DNA of 64,000 bases from Natrialba swarupiae (GTDB lineage Archaea; Halobacteriota; Halobacteria; Halobacteriales; Natrialbaceae). Shown here piece by piece: positions 61,192-64,000 of the stretch; position 1 is the stretch's first letter; each line of letters begins with the position of its first letter. The stretch is from contig NZ_VTAW01000012.1 in NCBI RefSeq assembly GCF_008245225.1, positions 1 to 64,000 of the forward strand. The letters run 5' to 3'. A model generated the notes under the pieces. The model was not told the DNA's origin. It saw only the letters and a program-made list of their open reading frames with translations, and did not search any database. Made by a program: the position numbers and the translations under genes.

Positions 61192-61527
61192 ATGAAGGAG
61201 TACACGTATTTGGCTGGTGCGATCGTCACCGAAGTGATCGGCACGTCGGCGCTGAAGCTGTCGAACGGGTTCGAACACGCCGCGCTGGGTGGGCTTGCCA
61301 TCGCTCTCTACGTCGTCTCGTTTTACTTCGTGAGTCAGGCGCTGACGTTCCTTCCTGTCGGACTCGTCTACGCAACGTGGTCCGCGGTCGGGATCGTCGG
61401 TCTGGCGGCGATCGGAATCGTCTTCTTCGACGAAACGGTCGACCTGGCCGCAGTCGTTGGATTCGTCCTCGTCATCGCCGGCGTCGTGTTACTCAACGTC
61501 TACTCGTCGGCGTACAACCCAGTGTAA
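61192..61527 (+). CDS. SMR-family multidrug efflux protein
   Basis: 111 aa, four membrane segments. The membrane-embedded Glu14-equivalent is in GAIVTEVIGTSALK, and LPVGLVYATWSAVGIVG and VVGFVLVIAGVVLLNV are typical of EmrE-like proteins. It works as an antiparallel dimer exchanging cations for protons. Start at 61192. Confidence 0.93.
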   Translation: MKEYTYLAGAIVTEVIGTSALKLSNGFEHAALGGLAIALYVVSFYFVSQALTFLPVGLVYATWSAVGIVGLAAIGIVFFDETVDLAAVVGFVLVIAGVVLLNVYSSAYNPV

Positions 61528-61605
61528 GCCGGTCGACCGGAGGTGGCTTCGGATCGAGAGGGGACAGCCGCTCGTCCCGACGACCGCGAGCGCCACCGGT
61601 GTGGG

Positions 61606-62088
61606 TTACGTATCGAACTCGAGATCACGGTCGCGACTCTGGCGGTTCTCCTCGCGAGCCTGACGACGCCAGTGTTCGACGTCCTCGAGCGTCTCGGTCT
61701 CGAGCAGACGCTCGAGTTTGCGCTCGAACTGCTCGTCGGTCAACTCGCCCGCGGCGTACCGATCGCGAAGCGTCTCGAGGGCGTGGGCGTTGTTCGTCTT
61801 CCGACGTTCGGGTTCGGTAGCCGTCCGGTCGTCAGCTTCCTTCTCGTCCGATCCCCAGCCCCACCAGTCGTCTTCGGCGTCGTCCGACCAGTCCCACCAT
61901 TCCTCACGATCTTCCTCGTCGCCGAACAGCAACGCGACCAGCGGGACGACGACGATGTACCCCACGAGCAAGAACGGAAGCCACCACCACTGGTTGGTAA
62001 ACAGCCCGACGAGCCAGATGCCGGTGACGACCATCGCGGTGATCTCCGTGACGTTCTCACGGAACCGCGTCGCGGGATCCTCGGCCAT
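61606..62088 (-). CDS. SHOCT-domain membrane protein
   Basis: 160 aa. Two membrane segments near the N-terminus (ITAMVVTGIWLVGLF, WWLPFLLVGYIVVVPLVALL), an acidic Trp-rich loop (EEWWDWSDDAEDDWWGWG), and a C-terminal SHOCT motif (ETLRDRYAAGELTDEQFERK). Start at 62088, since the preceding 13 residues look unrelated. SHOCT proteins are often oligomerisation or scaffold parts. Confidence 0.88.
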   Translation of the reverse strand: MAEDPATRFRENVTEITAMVVTGIWLVGLFTNQWWWLPFLLVGYIVVVPLVALLFGDEEDREEWWDWSDDAEDDWWGWGSDEKEADDRTATEPERRKTNNAHALETLRDRYAAGELTDEQFERKLERLLETETLEDVEHWRRQAREENRQSRDRDLEFDT

Positions 62089-62192
62089 ATCGTGTCGTAC
62101 CAGCGGAAGGCCGAAAGCTGTTTCCACCGACGCGGTCGCTGAGCGATGGTGCGACCCGGAGAACTGGACTGGCGCTGTCCGGTCGGTTCTGG

Positions 62193-64000
62193 TTACGCGA
62201 GCGTCTCGCCGAGCGCCTCGAGTGCCGCCTCGCGGACGGCATCGCGTTCGCCTGGCAGGTACTCGACGTGACCGTCCGCGCCGCCGACGACGCTGACCCC
62301 GGCGTTCGGGGCGGCGTCGGCGATAGCCTCGCCGAGTTCGCGGACGTCCAGTGAGTCCGTCGCGCGGGCGTACAGTTCGTCGTCACCGATTCCGAGCGTC
62401 ACCGCCGTTCCCTCCTCGCGACGCCGGTGGAGCGCGTCCAGCAAGAGCGTCGTCGTCGGGAAGTTGTATCGGTGCGTAAAGGCACCCGTGTCGAGAACGG
62501 CGACCGAGACGCCGTCGACGTCTTCGGTCTCGACGTTCTCTCGAGCCGTCTCGAGTTCGGTCTCGAGTTTCGCTCGGAACTGCTCGGAGACGTGGGCGGC
62601 GAGATCACCGTCCCGCGGGCGTCCGTCCTCGTCGTCGAACAGCAGGTCGGCGACGAGTTCGCGCTTGTCCTTGTACGACTGGTAGTACGCCTCGAGTGCG
62701 ACGGCTTCGCGGCGTTCGGAGATGGCAGTCTCGTCGTAGCCGGCCTCCTTCGCGAGCTCGAGATACGCCTCGGGAGCGTTCACCCAGTAGCTGACAGCTG
62801 GGAGATGCTCGACGTCCTCGCGGACGTCCTCGTTGATGTGAGCGGCGACGTTCGCTGCGAGCGCAGTCGAGGTCAGATCGGAGACGTCCGCGCCCGAAAG
62901 CGACGGCGCAACCGCGGTCGTGACTGCGTCGACGATCTCCTCGTCCGCTCGGCTGTCGTCGACGACGAGCGCCTCGGCGTCGTACAGCGAGAGCAGGTCG
63001 TAGCCGTCGACGGATTCGACGGTCGACCCGGCGTCGACGAGCACAACGAGCGGGAGCTGTTCGCCGTGGCGATCCCGCGCCTCGAGCATCGTCGTAACGT
63101 CGTCGGTCGCAGCGTCCATCCCGTAGACGCGCCCGTCGAGGGGCCGACGCTCGAAGTAGTGGTACTCGGCGTCCTCTCGCGTGTGTTTCTCGCGGATCAA
63201 CGGAAGGACGGCCCGTTCGATCGCCGCGCCGGCGACGTAGCCGTCCGCCGTCGCAGCGTGGCGGACGACGATCGGTCGAGCTTCGACGACGGCACGGCGG
63301 ATCGCGGTTGCGGCATTTCCGACCTCGCTCTCGACAGCGGCGACCGCATCGTGTTCGGCGAGCAAGCTGATCTCGGCCGGGCGCGCCTCGCGTTCGATCG
63401 CGTTCTCGAGCCGGTCGGTGACGGCGTCGGCGTCCTCGCCGTCGAGCACGTCGAGCGTCTCGGTTTCGACCTGCAGGTCGCCGTGGTGGCGTTCGACCTC
63501 GCCCTCTAAGGCGACGACGTCGTCGACGTCGACGGCGGGGTAGGCCCTGACGCCGGCTTCCTCGAACGCAGCGCACTCGACGGTGCCCGTCTCGTCTCGA
63601 AGCTCGAAGACCGTCGGGCCGCTCGTCTGGCGGACGCCGACGATCTCACCCTCAAGTCTGACGACGGTTCCGACCTGATCGTCGATGGCGTCGATCGTCG
63701 TCCGGTTGAGGGCGGGCTCTTCCTCTGGCTCGTCGCTGTCGGCGGCCGGAGTCGACGCGGCCGCCGTCTCGGTCGAGACGGAACCGCTTCCGCCGGCGAC
63801 GGCCTCCGTCGTGGTGCCCGCGTCGGGGCTCGGCTCCTTGGACGCCTCCTCCTCGGAGACGGCATCGTCCTCGGCTTCGTCGTCGCCGTCGGTGCCCGGT
63901 TCGGTCTCCGAGTCCGATGGAGCGTCGGCTCCATCCCCGAACTCTTCGGGCCGGAACTCGTCGTCGGCCGTCTCGATTAGCTGCCCGCGGAACTCTCGTT
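62193..64000 (-). CDS. RecJ/DHH-like protein with OB-fold (partial, continues beyond window)
   Basis: The frame is open from 62193 to the window edge, at least 602 codons, so the start is outside. From the edge: REFRGQLIETADDEFRPEEF, a long acidic linker, an OB-fold (IDDQVGTVVRLEGEIVGVRQ, GTVECAAFEEAGVRAYP), then a DHH/RecJ-like region with VVRHAATADGYVAGAAIERA and a DHHA1-like end (VSVVGGADGHVEYLP). This fits the archaeal RecJ-like group (COG1107). The metal motifs appear degraded: Thr stands where the first Asp of DxDG is expected, and VVDDSRAD stands where DHH would be. It may therefore be a structural or binding protein, not a nuclease. Confidence 0.8.
   Translation of the reverse strand, partial: REFRGQLIETADDEFRPEEFGDGADAPSDSETEPGTDGDDEAEDDAVSEEEASKEPSPDAGTTTEAVAGGSGSVSTETAAASTPAADSDEPEEEPALNRTTIDAIDDQVGTVVRLEGEIVGVRQTSGPTVFELRDETGTVECAAFEEAGVRAYPAVDVDDVVALEGEVERHHGDLQVETETLDVLDGEDADAVTDRLENAIEREARPAEISLLAEHDAVAAVESEVGNAATAIRRAVVEARPIVVRHAATADGYVAGAAIERAVLPLIREKHTREDAEYHYFERRPLDGRVYGMDAATDDVTTMLEARDRHGEQLPLVVLVDAGSTVESVDGYDLLSLYDAEALVVDDSRADEEIVDAVTTAVAPSLSGADVSDLTSTALAANVAAHINEDVREDVEHLPAVSYWVNAPEAYLELAKEAGYDETAISERREAVALEAYYQSYKDKRELVADLLFDDEDGRPRDGDLAAHVSEQFRAKLETELETARENVETEDVDGVSVAVLDTGAFTHRYNFPTTTLLLDALHRRREEGTAVTLGIGDDELYARATDSLDVRELGEAIADAAPNAGVSVVGGADGHVEYLPGERDAVREAALEALGETLA

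Overview
The window is a 64 kb piece of a haloarchaeal chromosome. The DNA is GC-rich and CTCGAG-dense, the predicted proteins are very acidic, and promoters look archaeal (TATA-like boxes about 25-30 nt before leaderless starts). It carries haloarchaeal markers: bacterio-opsin-activator-type regulators, HemAT, UPF0146, archaemetzincin, ABCE1/RLI, DUF7344, DUF7519 and DUF7269 proteins, and a SAMP-type JAMM protease. The gene set is compatible with the Natrialbales, but I cannot place the genus. I saw no rRNA, tRNA, CRISPR array or intact insertion sequence.

Layout. 1-5.8 kb: a gene-free start, then NUDIX hydrolase, D-2-hydroxyacid dehydrogenase, a lipoprotein, an MFS transporter and a Cys-rich copper-protein/DUF2892 pair. 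5.9-13.5 kb: a tightly overlapping five-gene operon read leftwards (DUF4129, DUF7269, DUF58, DUF7519, MoxR ATPase), a MoxR-type envelope/chaperone system. 13.85-17.1 kb: a mini-ORF, an ABC ATPase and an ABC-permease/CPBP-protease fusion. 17.5-25.5 kb: housekeeping genes (hisE, DUF151, a 42-aa protein, pdxT, Sec61 beta, thioredoxin, npdG, a FAD/Rieske oxidoreductase, a HAD phosphatase, UPF0146, archaemetzincin). 25.5-29.4 kb: a truncated hydrolase, a membrane protein bracketed by two hairpin repeats, RLI and an EMC6-like protein.

29.4-36 kb is an extracellular-assembly locus. A DUF7344 regulator and a TasA/DUF1102-like protein fused to a 14-15-turn beta-solenoid lie on one strand. Divergent from them are a small TasA/DUF1102-like protein, a CARDB protein, a Ser-His (SipW/ER-type) signal peptidase with an extra ectodomain, and a DUF5305 membrane protein. 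By analogy with Bacillus TapA-SipW-TasA this may build a surface fibre or matrix.

36-64 kb: nadE, a PIN-domain ATPase, a FilR1-type regulator, HemAT convergent with a receiver/PAS/histidine kinase fused to a DUF1349-like domain, peptidases, an SDR, P450 with a divergent Bat-type regulator, BtuF plus JAMM protease, a VOC protein, an HpcH/HpaI aldolase, Elp3, a broken GNAT gene, a CPBP protease, a second Bat-type regulator divergent from an SMR exporter, a SHOCT protein, and a RecJ/DHH-like protein running off the right edge.

The most unusual feature is a family of about 85-bp imperfect palindromes with paired arm changes. Three are intact (3237, 25975, 27145), each 29-31 nt after a rightward stop codon. 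Three are decayed (865, 7152, 20748), and several abut stop codons exactly.
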